DNA of 47,701 nucleotides from Gracilibacillus boraciitolerans JCM 21714 (lineage in GTDB: Bacteria > Bacillota > Bacilli > Bacillales > Amphibacillaceae), in assembly GCF_000521485.1 (NCBI RefSeq), contig NZ_BAVS01000025.1, forward strand, positions 1-47,701, in the 5' to 3' direction. The notes beneath the pieces are model-generated. The model was not told the DNA's origin and searched no databases. It saw only the letters and a list, made by a program, of their open reading frames with translations. The position numbers and the translations under genes were made by a program. This document shows positions 37,261-47,362 of this stretch, piece after piece; position 1 is the first letter of the stretch; the number at the start of each line of letters is the position of its first letter.

Positions 37261-40200
37261 ATGATACAAAAAACATTTGTAGCCATTTATAAAAAACAAT
37301 TACATAAAGCACTATTACCTGAAGGCAATCGAAAGAAGATAACGATCGGGGGATAATCTCTCTGATACACTAACATTTCAGGGTATGGGCCAAACTCTAT
37401 CTGTAAATTGGGATGGAGAGAATTGTCTGATCGAGGGAGAAATATTAAAAAACAATCGACAGTGGTCATTAAAAAATGAAGAAAAGGTAGAGCTCTTTCT
37501 TGTCGATGACAGGGACCAGTCTATCTATGATACGGCAGGTAAACAACATATTACATTTAGTCAAAATGCCTTCGATGATGTCATTATAGAGAATATCGAA
37601 GCTGATCTGGTTCTTTTTCGGGAACAAAAAGGCTTGCGTTTAGAAGTTCATGATGGAAAGGTATTTCATAACTATACGTTAACTAACGGGAATATCCTGA
37701 TCGAATCGGGTGATCACCTTTTCTTTGATGGTGTACGAGTAATTGTCCATGAAGGAGATATTCAAGTCATACCTTCAGGGAAAAAAGTGTCGTCTTCGTT
37801 AGTTCCACTAATTGATACGGAAGAAGGATTTAGTCCGGATTATCCTGATTATCATCGATCACCACGTATTATTTACAGAGAACCCGAGCAAAAAAGAACA
37901 ATCGCTAAACCTTCGCCACTACCATCTAAACCGAGTGAACAATTAGCAAGAACGATTGTTCCGCCGCTTGTAATGATATTAGCTTTAGTCATTATTTCAC
38001 TTATACAGCCGAGAGGAATCTTTATTATTGTGATGCTTGCTATGACGGTCACAACTGTTATTTTTTCTGTTACTTCTTATATTAAAAGTGTTAGAAAATA
38101 CAAGGCAGATATGAAACATCGCGATAAAACATTTAAAGAATATTTACGACGTAAAACAAAGGAATTGTATCATGTCACAGAAGAACAACGTCATGCCTTG
38201 GAATATCATTATCCAGATGTAGAAAAAATGAGAGAACTTATCTTACAGGTGAATGCACGTATTTATGAAAAAACATTGTATCATCATGATTTTTTGCATT
38301 TTCGTGCTGGGTTGGGAGACGTAGAAACGAGCTTTGAAATCGAATTCCGGGAAGAGGAATTCACGCAAGACAAAGATGAATTAGTGGATGCGGCACGAGA
38401 TTTATTATCACATTTTGAAGGGTTAAAAAATGTGCCGATTGTAACCTCTCTTATGAAAGGACCTGTTGGGTATATTGGTCAACGGGAACTCGTCATCGAG
38501 CAATTACAATTACTGATGACACAAGTTTCATTGTTTCATAGTTATCATGATGTTCAATTTATCACTATTTTTCCGGAGGATGAAAAGTCGAAGTGGGATT
38601 GGATGCGATGGTTTCCACATGCAAGCTTACAGGATTTAAATGTTCGTGGATTTGTCTATCACGAACGATCAAGGGACCAGGTATTACATTCGATGTATCA
38701 AGTGTTAAAAGAACGTAAGCAACTTTTAACAGAAAAGGCAAACTCAAACGAAAAACGTTTTTACACCTCATTATGTAATTTTAATCACTGATGAGAAATT
38801 AATCCTGGATCATATCATTATGGAATTCTTCAATGAGGATCCAAGTGAACTGGGTGTTTCCCTAATCTTTGTCCAGGATGTCATGCAATCTCTTCCTGAA
38901 CATGTGAAAACAGTCATCGATATTCGTGATGCAAAGAATGGAAACATTTTATTGGAAGAAGGGGAATTAGTTAATCATTACTTTGAACCGGACCATTTTC
39001 CTAATGAATTTAATAAAGAAGATCTGTCTCGCGGTCTTGCGCCACTAAACCATTTACAAAGCTTAAAAAATTCTATTCCAGAGACCGTAACGTTTCTGGA
39101 AATGTATGGTGTCGAAAAGGTTGAGGAATTAGGGATAACACAAAGATGGGCATTAAATGAAACCTATAAAACAATGGCGGTACCATTAGGTTTACGAGGC
39201 AAAGAAGATTTAGTGCAGCTGAATTTACACGAAAAGGCACATGGTCCACACGGTTTGGTAGCCGGTACGACAGGCTCAGGGAAATCAGAAATTATTCAAT
39301 CCTATATTTTATCATTGGCAGTGAATTTTCACCCCCCCTATGAAGTTGCCTTTTTATTAATTGACTATAAAGGTGGGGGGGGAATGGCGAATTTATTTAA
39401 AAATTTACCACACTTATTGGGAACTATTACGAATCTCGATCGTACACAAGCTATGAGGGCTTTAGCATCGATTAAAGCAGAGTTGCAGCGTAGGCAACGA
39501 TTGTTTGGTGAGCATGATGTCAATCATATTAACCAATATCAGAAGTTATATAAGCAAGGGAAAGCAAGGGAAGCAATGCCACACCTTTTCCTAATATCTG
39601 ATGAGTTTGCAGAATTGAAATCAGAGCAGCCTGACTTTATGAAAGAGCTTGTCTCTACTGCCAGAATCGGGCGATCACTAGGTATCCATTTGATTCTGGC
39701 GACACAAAAACCGAGTGGTGTGGTTGATGACCAAATCTGGTCGAACTCAAAATTCAAATTAGCGTTAAAGGTTCAAAATGAAAGTGACTCTAACGAAGTG
39801 CTGAAAACACCGGATGCAGCAGAGATTACGTTACCAGGTCGTGCATACTTGCAGGTTGGGAACAATGAGATATATGAATTGTTCCAAAGTGCCTGGAGCG
39901 GTGCTGATTACGTACCAGATAAAGAAGATCAGGAATATGTAGATACCACGATATACGCAATAAACGATTTGGGCCAGTATGACATCTTAACAGAGGATCT
40001 GAGTGGTCTTGACAAGAAAGACGAAGTAGAAAGTGTACCGACAGAATTGGATACGGTTATTGATTATATTCATGACTATACAGTAGCACAGCAAATTGAA
40101 GCACTGCCGCGGCCATGGTTACCACCTTTGCCAGAACGAATTGTGGCAACAGAATTACAGCCTCTAGACTATAAAGAAGCATGGAAAGAACCGAAGAAGC

Positions 40201-41717
40201 CAATGGAGGCTATAATCGGTATGGTCGACCAGCCAGAATTGCAAAAACAAGAGCCGTTATCAATCAATATTACCAAGGATGGCCACTTAGCTGTCTATTC
40301 AAGTCCGGGATATGGCAAGTCTACTTTCTTACAAACGGTAATTATGAATCTCGTACAACAGCATAACCCAGAGCATTTGCATGTCTATCTCTTAGACTTT
40401 GGAACAAACGGCCTTTTACCATTAAAAACTTTACCACATGTAGCCGATACAATTTTACTGGATGATACAGAAAAGGTGTCTAAATGGATACGCCTGTTAA
40501 ACGCTACTATATCAGAGCGCAAAAAGAAACTAAGCGAATATGGTGTTGCTGACATGGAAATATATGAAAAGGCTAGCGGAGAAATGGTGCCGAATCTATT
40601 GTTAGCGATTGATAACTATGACTCTGTTAAGGATGCAGACTTCAGTGATGAATTCGATCGATTGATAACACAGATCGCCCGAGAAGGAGCAAGTATTGGT
40701 ATTCACTTGGCAATCAGTGCAGGTAGACAAAGTGCCATGAGAATGCCGCTAGTATCGAATATCAAGCGGCAGTTATCCTTGTATCTGATCGATTCAGTCG
40801 AAGTCCGTACGATTGTTGGGAAAACAGATCTTGAGATAGAAGAAATAGCTGGCCGAGGAATTGTGAAGTTGGATGATCCAGCTTTATTCCAGGCAAGCTT
40901 ACCAGCAGTAGGCGAGGAACCTTTAGACATTATTGAGAATATCCAATCACTTGCAAGAGAGATGGATCAATACTGGGAAGGGGGGGAAGTACCAGATGAA
41001 ATTCCAATGATGCCAGAAGGTCCGATTGATTTCGAAGCATTTAAAGAAAAACGAAAAACAAAGAAACTACTGGAAAAGCAGGAATTGCCATTGGGACTTG
41101 ACTTTGAAGAAGTGGCACCAATCGCTTTTCAGCCAGATAAGGATCATTTCCTTACTGTTGTCAGTGATCGGCGAGATGGCCTGGACAAAATGACAAATGC
41201 GCTCGCGAAAAACATGACACTACTCCAAGAACCATATCAGACGATGATCATTGATAGTGCAGATAGGTCGTTGCAAGGTATTGGCTCAACGATGAATGCT
41301 TATGTTTCTGAGAGTGATGGCATTAAAAATGTTAAAAGGAATATCATTACCGAAATTAATAACCGGGCAAACGGTGATCATAATGGCGTAAAATGGATGA
41401 TTATGATAAAAGACTTAAAAGATTTTGTTGATAGAGCTCTGTTGTTAGAAGACGAAGTGACAACATTGTTTGAGTTAGGGCCAAGTATGGATGTTCATTT
41501 TGTTATTTGCGTGGATGCAAGCTATCTCAGCACAAGCTTTGAGAAAGCGGCTAAAGTAGTTCGTAAGTTATCCAATGTAGGTCTCGTCAGCATGCGATTA
41601 GGGGGGGATCAGGATATTTTCAGCCAAGCTTTTATTCGCAAGGAAATCTATCCAAAAGCATATGAATGCTATGTAGCGAGAGACCATCAGCATATTAAAA
41701 TAAAAGTTCCTAGATGA
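37261..41717 (+). CDS. essC: Type VII secretion ATPase EssC/YukB (two frame breaks)
   Basis: ATG at 37261 after AGAGAGG. G5 37348-37352 (four expected, KKITIGDNLSDTLTF) and T5 38758-38762 (four expected, KRFTPHYVILITDEK) break the frame. Corrected, about 1485 residues: two FHA domains, two membrane helices (TIVPPLVMILALVIISL and the next segment, about residues 215-265), then three FtsK/SpoIIIE ATPase domains. Domain 1 has Walker A GTTGSGKS near residue 668 and Walker B LFLISDE; domain 2 has SSPGYGKST; domain 3 has lost Walker A. It energises secretion and selects substrates. G/C runs at 39332, 39375, 40980 and 41601 add codons; 39375-39382 gives DYKGGGGMAN where the family has DYKGGGMAN. Confidence 0.93.
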
Positions 41718-41728
41718 GGAGGGATTAT

Positions 41729-42148
41729 GTGAGTTCGTTAAGTCAATTAAGATCACAGAAACGTACTGTATTACAAGGGATGAATAATTCCAGAGAACAG
41801 ATTTCTATATTGGAAGATAAGATAACAAGATTACAACGAGCATCCAACACGTTATCTAGTAATATTTCAGAATTGAATTCATTTAAAAGTTCAATTGAAT
41901 CTTTAACCATCGAAAACAGTAAATGGAAAGGTCGAGAAAAAGAAAAGTTTGAAGGGAATTATGATACGTACAAAGGCAGTGTAAAAGCTTATGTAAACAA
42001 AGTGGAAAATGCAAAAGAAACAATTGATGAGGATATAGGTCGATATTCAACAACCCAAGCTAATTATGTGAATGGTCTTAATAGTCTTCAGAACACTTTA
42101 TCTTCACTCAATTACCAGATTTCAGCTGCTGAAAGAGAGGGAGAGTAA
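41729..42148 (+). CDS. YwqH-like (DUF5082) LXG partner protein
   Basis: About 139 residues, entirely helical, with W-x-G as SKWKGREKEKF near the middle. I use the GTG at 41729, six bases after AGGAGG (41717-41722), over the ATG at 41714 that overlaps the essC stop. It matches the DUF5082/YwqH type of small helical proteins found directly before LXG toxins; such partners bind the LXG domain and help its export. Next gene follows at once. Confidence 0.8.
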   Translation: MSSLSQLRSQKRTVLQGMNNSREQISILEDKITRLQRASNTLSSNISELNSFKSSIESLTIENSKWKGREKEKFEGNYDTYKGSVKAYVNKVENAKETIDEDIGRYSTTQANYVNGLNSLQNTLSSLNYQISAAEREGE

Positions 42149-42457
42149 ATGACTAAAGAAGTTAACATTAACATGAATGTTTTCCGGTCAAATATATCAA
42201 AACTCAGGACATCTGAAGCAGAATTAGAGGGCAACATTAAGGATGAATGGACTTTTGATAAGACGAACATTACTCCTTTTACTAATGATTTAGAAAATAG
42301 TTTGAGAACAATGGAATTACTAAAAAAATACGTAGACCTGTTAGAAAGTGATATTATCACATTACAATCAATCGGGGGGGAGAAAATACAGGAAACTGAT
42401 GAAAAACTGGGAAGTCAAATTGATTCTTCTAATTTTGTCCCTCAATCAATACGTTAA
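42149..42457 (+). CDS. YwqI-like (DUF5344) LXG partner protein
   Basis: A 102-residue helical protein whose ATG directly follows the stop of the DUF5082-like gene. Pattern and order match YwqI/DUF5344, the second small partner of LXG toxins (Lap-type chaperone or co-secreted subunit). G7 at 42374-42380 gives SIGGEK, probably SIGEK. Confidence 0.78.
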   Translation: MTKEVNINMNVFRSNISKLRTSEAELEGNIKDEWTFDKTNITPFTNDLENSLRTMELLKKYVDLLESDIITLQSIGGEKIQETDEKLGSQIDSSNFVPQSIR

Positions 42458-42474
42458 ACGAGGAGGGATTTAAC

Positions 42475-43890
42475 TTGGTGAACAAAGTAGATATAGCAGA
42501 GGTTATAGAATTTAGAAATGATTTAAAAACTACTTCTGCACAAATAAAGGCAAGTATAGAAAATATTAAGACTAATATTCAGCAAATCGATGGTATGGAT
42601 TCTTTTTCAGGGAAAGCAGCCAAAAATGCAAAAGACTACTTTTGGAACTTTCACAAGAGTAGCGTTCTAGAAGCTTTTGAGGAACTGCATACAGATCTTT
42701 TTGATCAATTGAATAATCATAGCGATAGTTTTAATTCTAATGTTGATTCAAGTGAAGTTGCAATAGTACAAAGTGATTACTTAGATGATCTTGATTACCA
42801 GATTGATTTAGATTATCAGAAATTAGATAGTATTCAGTTAACAATTCAACGAACGATCAATAGTGTTTCTGATATTACCAGTGCAGCTGCACCTACTTTT
42901 TATGATGTGACTAATGGCAAAAAGGAAGTAGAAAAACTAATTGAAAATCTTAAGAGTAATCTAGTATCCTTTACTAGAGAGGGAAGCTATATTGATTCAC
43001 GAACAAAGGCTTTAATTGAACGTATAGAAAAGACGTTAGCTAAAGTAGGAGCTGTTAAAGGTGAGAGCAGGTTTAATGACCATAACTTTAAGGAAAAAGC
43101 GGATAATCTAAAAGATTTTTTAGGCAATTATGCACTACCTACTGTAACAGGATCTGTTACTAGTGCGGCTATTGCAAAGGCAGCAAAAGATAATGGATTA
43201 AGTGTAACAGAGTATAAAAAGAACGGGAAAACAACTTATCGAATTAATGCTTCTGAAGATGCGTTACGAGCATTAGGTGTTGAGCCTGATATGAATGCGA
43301 ATCGTGCATTACAACAGAGTGGAAAAACAGGAAATCCAAAGGCGCCAATTAATTATTATGATAAAGGACAAGGAAAGCAAATTTATTCTTCTATAGGTGA
43401 GGAAGTAATAAATAATCATCGAGCAATGACAGCTTATAATGATAAAGCAACAACTGCGGTGAAATGGAAAAATGTCGGTAAAGCGGCAAAAGATGGCGCA
43501 CTTGATAGTATTAAAGAGTTAAATCCTAATGGAATACTTAAGAGTGGTTGGGTAAAAGGCGTAACTAAAGCGGGCGGTATTTTTACGGCTGGGTTATCAG
43601 GATACAGTAACTATAACGATGCACTAGCAGACGGTTTGACAGGCGGAAAAGCAGTTGGCCGAGCAGCTGTAGATACTACGATTGAAACAGTAGTAGGTGG
43701 TACGGTACAAGTGGCATTTACTGCAATGGGGACAGCATTTATCCCTATACCAGGAGTAGGGACAGCAATAGGAGCAGCAATAGGGATTGGTATAAATATT
43801 GGATTAAATACCAAATTTGGAAAAAGCGACAAATCAATTATGGATAGAGCTAAAGATGGTTTTCATAAGTTAACAGGTTGGTTTAGCTGA
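42475..43890 (+). CDS. LXG-domain toxin with glycine-zipper C-terminus
   Basis: About 471 residues; TTG 42475 or GTG 42478 after GAGGAGGG. The N-terminal 200 residues are the helical LXG export domain (IAEVIEFRNDLKTTSAQIK, DSFSGKAAKNAKDYF). A middle part follows, and the last 120 residues carry a Gly-rich hydrophobic segment (GVGTAIGAAIGIGINIG) preceded by VVGGTVQVAFTAMG and followed by a basic amphipathic helix and TGWFS. No nuclease, deaminase or NADase motif is visible. Glycine-zipper LXG toxins such as streptococcal TelE form membrane pores, so I infer a membrane-targeting antibacterial toxin. Its partners lie upstream, the secretion machine before them and a membrane protein after it. 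Confidence 0.8.
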   Translation: MVNKVDIAEVIEFRNDLKTTSAQIKASIENIKTNIQQIDGMDSFSGKAAKNAKDYFWNFHKSSVLEAFEELHTDLFDQLNNHSDSFNSNVDSSEVAIVQSDYLDDLDYQIDLDYQKLDSIQLTIQRTINSVSDITSAAAPTFYDVTNGKKEVEKLIENLKSNLVSFTREGSYIDSRTKALIERIEKTLAKVGAVKGESRFNDHNFKEKADNLKDFLGNYALPTVTGSVTSAAIAKAAKDNGLSVTEYKKNGKTTYRINASEDALRALGVEPDMNANRALQQSGKTGNPKAPINYYDKGQGKQIYSSIGEEVINNHRAMTAYNDKATTAVKWKNVGKAAKDGALDSIKELNPNGILKSGWVKGVTKAGGIFTAGLSGYSNYNDALADGLTGGKAVGRAAVDTTIETVVGGTVQVAFTAMGTAFIPIPGVGTAIGAAIGIGINIGLNTKFGKSDKSIMDRAKDGFHKLTGWFS

Positions 43891-43908
43891 TAATATGGAG
43901 GGTTTTAT

Positions 43909-44737
43909 GTGTTTTTAAACAAATTAAAAGAAGAAGATTTCTATGTATTAAGAGGGGGCTTTATCATCCGGAAGGCAAAGTCCGCAAAGCTTCGGTGGTA
44001 TGTTTACTATGGCTATATTTGGTCAAGCATTAATAGTTTTTTTAGCCCATATTGTAGTAGGAGATAAGTCAAACTTCCCTTATAAAGATCTTATTTTTGT
44101 GGTCCATGTCATTATTACTATTTTGATTATTATTTTCTCGGTAGTATTTGCTATTCCGACAATTTATAAGAAGATGGAAAGCTTTCAGTATCTTATTAGT
44201 ATTATCATCTCTCAAAATCTTTTTGGAATTACTCCATATTTTTGGACGTTACACGCTATTGGACGAACTGAGGCGTCTACAAATTCGTTAATTTTTGCTA
44301 CTGTACTAACATTATTACTTGGCATATTCGTGTTCATTTTGACATGTATAAGATTCCGTAGGTTGTTGGTACAAGGAAAATTTCGTAAAGGAACCATTAA
44401 AGAACAAACGCGTCAAAAATTAGAAGCAAAATCCTTCTTACCACTTGCAGTTATTGGCGGTTTAGGAGTTGTTTATTTTATTCAATTTATTTCAAACCAT
44501 GTCAGCAGAATTGAATTTAATATTTTAACAATGGGGATCATTGGATTGGGAGTGTTTTACACAATGTTATTCGTACTACCTGAACAATTAGTCATCCTAT
44601 ATTGTAAAAAGCGATTTAAAAGCTTTAATTTCAACAAAGAGGGCAAAATTTATCCATTCGGATCTGGTGAAAAGCCTGCGGTAATATGTCAAGAGCAAAA
44701 TGAAAAATATTTAGATATCAAGGTGCAATTTTGGTAA
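43909..44737 (+). CDS. Polytopic membrane protein, candidate immunity protein (frame break at G5)
   Basis: GTG start at 43909 after GGAGGG, six to seven bases away. G5 43954-43958 breaks the frame; with four G it reads YVLRGALSSGRQSPQSFGG and continues to 44737, about 275 residues with six hydrophobic segments. No enzyme motif. It directly follows the glycine-zipper LXG toxin, and a toxin acting on membranes needs a membrane-bound immunity protein, so this is the best candidate. It could instead be a DUF5083-like membrane protein of Listeria-type type VII loci, which I cannot decide by eye. Confidence 0.6.
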
Positions 44738-44824
44738 AAAAGGCAATAGGAAACTAGGCCATTAATAAAATGGTAATTAATGGCATTAATAGTAATTATC
44801 AAGGGGGGGTGTGAGAAGCTGTTT

Positions 44825-46063
44825 TTATGCTTCCAATTTCACGCTCCCTTGTGGCGTGTAGACTTGATGGTTGCGTAGTAGCGCATCCACCAAACGCACT
44901 AATTTTCTTGCGGTTAAGACGAGTGCTCTTTTATGTTGGTGTTTCGGTACTTCTTGGTATTTCTTTTCGTAATAAGCTTGGTATTCAGGAACATGCCTTC
45001 TCACCGAGTTGGCGGCTTCAACCAGGTAATAACGCAAGTACTGATTCCCATTATGAGATAAAGAAGTATCATCTGCCGTAAATCTACCCGACTGATGCTT
45101 TTGCCAGTAGAGCCCTGCATATTTGGCTATTTTGGCCTCTGCTTTAAATCGCTCAATTTGACCGATTTCTGCGATGATACCAGCAGCGAATACAGGACCA
45201 ATACCAGGCAGGGATTGCAGAGTATTCGGCAAGCCAGCCATGATTTTGGTGATGGCTTTATCGATTTGCTTAATTTGTGCCTTCATGGTGCGAATAAGCT
45301 CGATAATGGTACCTAGGATGAGATCAATCGAGTCTTCCACTACTTTATCCAGTCGATAAGAAGAGCGCACTGCTTTTTGAATGAATTTGGCCACCTTTTC
45401 AGGGTCATGAAACCCATTTTTACCTTTGGATGGAAGGTAAGCAGCCAGGTCTTCGATGGACATCTGAGCGAGTTCTTCCAAGCTATATTTTTCAAAGAAT
45501 AACTCCATCATAGCTTGTCCAAACACGGAAGATTCGACGTTTTCTTGAAACGTATTACACTTATAGCTCAAGTGTTGAAGGAAGTGTTGCTTTTCTTTGG
45601 TCATCTGATGTACGAGTTGGTAGCGAGAGCGTGTCAACTGTTGTAGAGCGACATATTGACTCTCTTTGACTACGGACATCGAGAAACGACCAAATCGTAA
45701 ATAATCAGCAATCACAAACGCATCAATCTCATCGGTTTTGTCCATATCTGGATAACTCTTTTTGAAATTAGCGATCTGTTTGGGATTCATCAAAAATACT
45801 TGGGCACCAAGTGCACGAAGCTCTTCATCTTGATGAAAAAACATGGCTGGATGAAAGCTATACACGGAAGTAGATTCTAAGCCAATCTTTAATACTTCCA
45901 CGGTTTGACCATCGATCGTTTGAAGAATCGCGTCACGTAAAGCCGTAGCACCAGGTAAATCATTCGATACGGGGGGGAAGGAAGATAACGTGACTCCTTC
46001 GCCGTTTAGAAAACAAACCTTGATATCAAAAGAACTAACATCTAATCCGACAAATAATTGCAT
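44825..46063 (-). CDS. IS110-family transposase (DEDD recombinase)
   Basis: A 412-residue protein. The N-terminal RuvC-like DEDD domain shows Asp8 in FVGLDVS, Glu63 in GLESTSVY and Asp111/Asp114 in KTDEIDAF. The C-terminal Tnp20 part has LQSLPGIGPVFAAGIIAEIG and LSHNGNQYLRYYLVEAA, with the helix-hairpin-helix typical of the family. It appears full length. Plus-strand G7 at 45971-45977 gives SFPPVSND, probably SFPVSND, and a G8 (46064-46071) lies directly before the start. The enzyme works with a bridge RNA from the element's non-coding end to choose donor and target. Confidence 0.92.
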   Translation of the reverse strand: MQLFVGLDVSSFDIKVCFLNGEGVTLSSFPPVSNDLPGATALRDAILQTIDGQTVEVLKIGLESTSVYSFHPAMFFHQDEELRALGAQVFLMNPKQIANFKKSYPDMDKTDEIDAFVIADYLRFGRFSMSVVKESQYVALQQLTRSRYQLVHQMTKEKQHFLQHLSYKCNTFQENVESSVFGQAMMELFFEKYSLEELAQMSIEDLAAYLPSKGKNGFHDPEKVAKFIQKAVRSSYRLDKVVEDSIDLILGTIIELIRTMKAQIKQIDKAITKIMAGLPNTLQSLPGIGPVFAAGIIAEIGQIERFKAEAKIAKYAGLYWQKHQSGRFTADDTSLSHNGNQYLRYYLVEAANSVRRHVPEYQAYYEKKYQEVPKHQHKRALVLTARKLVRLVDALLRNHQVYTPQGSVKLEA

Positions 46064-46071
46064 GGGGGGGG

Positions 46072-46388
46072 AATCCTCTCCTTTCTAAATTAGAATCATG
46101 GGAACTTATCTTGGACGCCTCGGGATATCCCTAGTGTGAACGCCGATCAGCAACCTCGTGTATCAGTACTATCTCTGTATCGAAAGCCGCCTTGGAGCTA
46201 CTATCATCCAAGTTCGAGGGACAGAGTGCACAGCCTGCGAGTAGGAAGGTCCGCACGTACACTGGGAAACAGTCTTTAAATGTGGTTAGCCACAGGAGTG
46301 AACAGAATGGTCCCAAATGATCCTTAAAACCATTATCTAGGAACATCACAAGACGTCCAAGTGTTTTTTTGAAATTATTGTAGGTCAA
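46072..46388 (-). ncRNA. Left-end non-coding region of the IS110 element, probable bridge RNA
   Basis: About 310 bases upstream of the transposase have no credible gene, are richer in GC than their surroundings and contain several short complementary stretches. In IS110-group elements the region upstream of the transposase encodes a structured bridge RNA with target-binding and donor-binding loops. I did not fold it and cannot mark the loops, so this rests on family knowledge and position. Confidence 0.45.
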
Positions 46389-46448
46389 ATGAGTAAAAAT
46401 GTAAGTCCAAAAGATGGGCTTAAATATAATATACGAGGAGTGATAAAC

Positions 46449-46904
46449 ATGAAAATAGAGAACCGATCATTAATATTTGAAAATGTCATTACCTATCAAA
46501 CCACACAATTAAGAAAAGACTGGCAAGAAGGGTTTTACAAGATGGAAGAGATTATGCTAGCTGAAGGAATTTATCAGAGCGGCCCCACTTTTTTTTCTGT
46601 AGAACCTGAACGAGGAGAAGCTAAATATGGTGATTTTACCTATTATCTTCCGATCAATAACCCTGTTCAATTTACAGAAGAATCGGAATTTGGCTTTAAA
46701 GAGCGATTTCATATATCGGAAGCGTTCGTGCTAAGACAAGCGGATGAAGCAAAGGACTTTCATGTTGCGCTTGAGAAAATCCAACAGCATGCGGAAGAAA
46801 AAGATATTGCAATAGAAGACACTTTTTATTGTGTGTTATTAGAAGTATTCGATGATTATATGATAAATTTATATGTTCCACTAAAAACGGAAGGAGAAGC
46901 ATAA
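46449..46904 (+). CDS. DUF5085-like protein, copy 1
   Basis: A 151-residue soluble protein; ATG 46449 chosen because CGAGGAGTG lies about seven bases upstream, while an in-frame ATG at 46389 has none. It starts ENRSLIFENVITYQTTQL and has FTYYLPINNPV and VLLEVFDDYMINLYVPL, an alternating strand pattern like GyrI-like or SOUL-type effector-binding folds. I believe this is DUF5085, found in type VII (LXG) gene clusters of Bacillales and Listeria. Function unknown. Paired with the next gene. Confidence 0.6.
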   Translation: MKIENRSLIFENVITYQTTQLRKDWQEGFYKMEEIMLAEGIYQSGPTFFSVEPERGEAKYGDFTYYLPINNPVQFTEESEFGFKERFHISEAFVLRQADEAKDFHVALEKIQQHAEEKDIAIEDTFYCVLLEVFDDYMINLYVPLKTEGEA

Positions 46905-46906
46905 CT

Positions 46907-47362
46907 ATGATTGTAGAAAATCATCGTATTGCCCATCGAAATGTAGCTTCTAAATATTATCGATTTTACCCAGATGAAATAGAATTAGCTGTACAAGATT
47001 TTCAGTCTATACTTAAAAAACATGATTACCATCCTGATGGACGAATGCTTTTTTCCTTATTAAGTGATCCGACAAGTGAAATTATGAGTGCAGAAATATT
47101 TTTACCTATTTGGGAGAACACATTTACGATACAAGAACAAGAAGAAATGAAATTTCACAGTTATTTGAGTATAAGTCCCATGATTATGACACGCATAACA
47201 GATGATTTTAATGAACAATCGCAAGTACAATTTTGGGAATTAATGAACTACATTAATCAAAATAAATTTCAACAAAATACACCGGTATTTGCAGAGTATA
47301 AGACGACACATTCCGGCAGCATCTTTCTCGAAATGAGTGTAGGAGTTAAACGATTGAAATAA
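46907..47362 (+). CDS. DUF5085-like protein, copy 2
   Basis: A 151-residue protein two bases after copy 1, with GGAAGGAG upstream. IVENHRIAHRNVASKYYRF and the end SIFLEMSVGVKRL follow the same plan as copy 1, so the two are distant paralogues of equal length. Both likely belong to the LXG module cut off by the IS110 element. Confidence 0.6.
   Translation: MIVENHRIAHRNVASKYYRFYPDEIELAVQDFQSILKKHDYHPDGRMLFSLLSDPTSEIMSAEIFLPIWENTFTIQEQEEMKFHSYLSISPMIMTRITDDFNEQSQVQFWELMNYINQNKFQQNTPVFAEYKTTHSGSIFLEMSVGVKRLK

Larger units (their letters stand above)
44784..46388 (-). mobile_element. IS110-family insertion sequence (ends approximate)
   Basis: One DEDD transposase gene flanked by an AT-rich right end (about 44784-44824) and a long, more GC-rich left end (about 46072-46388). 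IS110 elements have no terminal inverted repeats and usually make no target duplication, so exact ends cannot be set from one copy. It sits between the probable immunity gene and two DUF5085-like genes. CCATTAAT and ATTAATGG (44759-44783) next to the right end form a short hairpin. Confidence 0.75.

Noticed and set aside
37261-41717. Treating essC as a degraded pseudogene
   Set aside because: Both breaks are single-base changes in homopolymers (G5, T5) and everything else, including both Walker A motifs, is intact.
354-46071. Phase variation by poly-G tracts as in Campylobacter or Neisseria
   Set aside because: The runs are in housekeeping, transport, regulatory and intergenic DNA alike, peak at 7-8 everywhere and add a codon in invariant motifs. 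Classic phase-variable tracts are longer, few and confined to surface genes.
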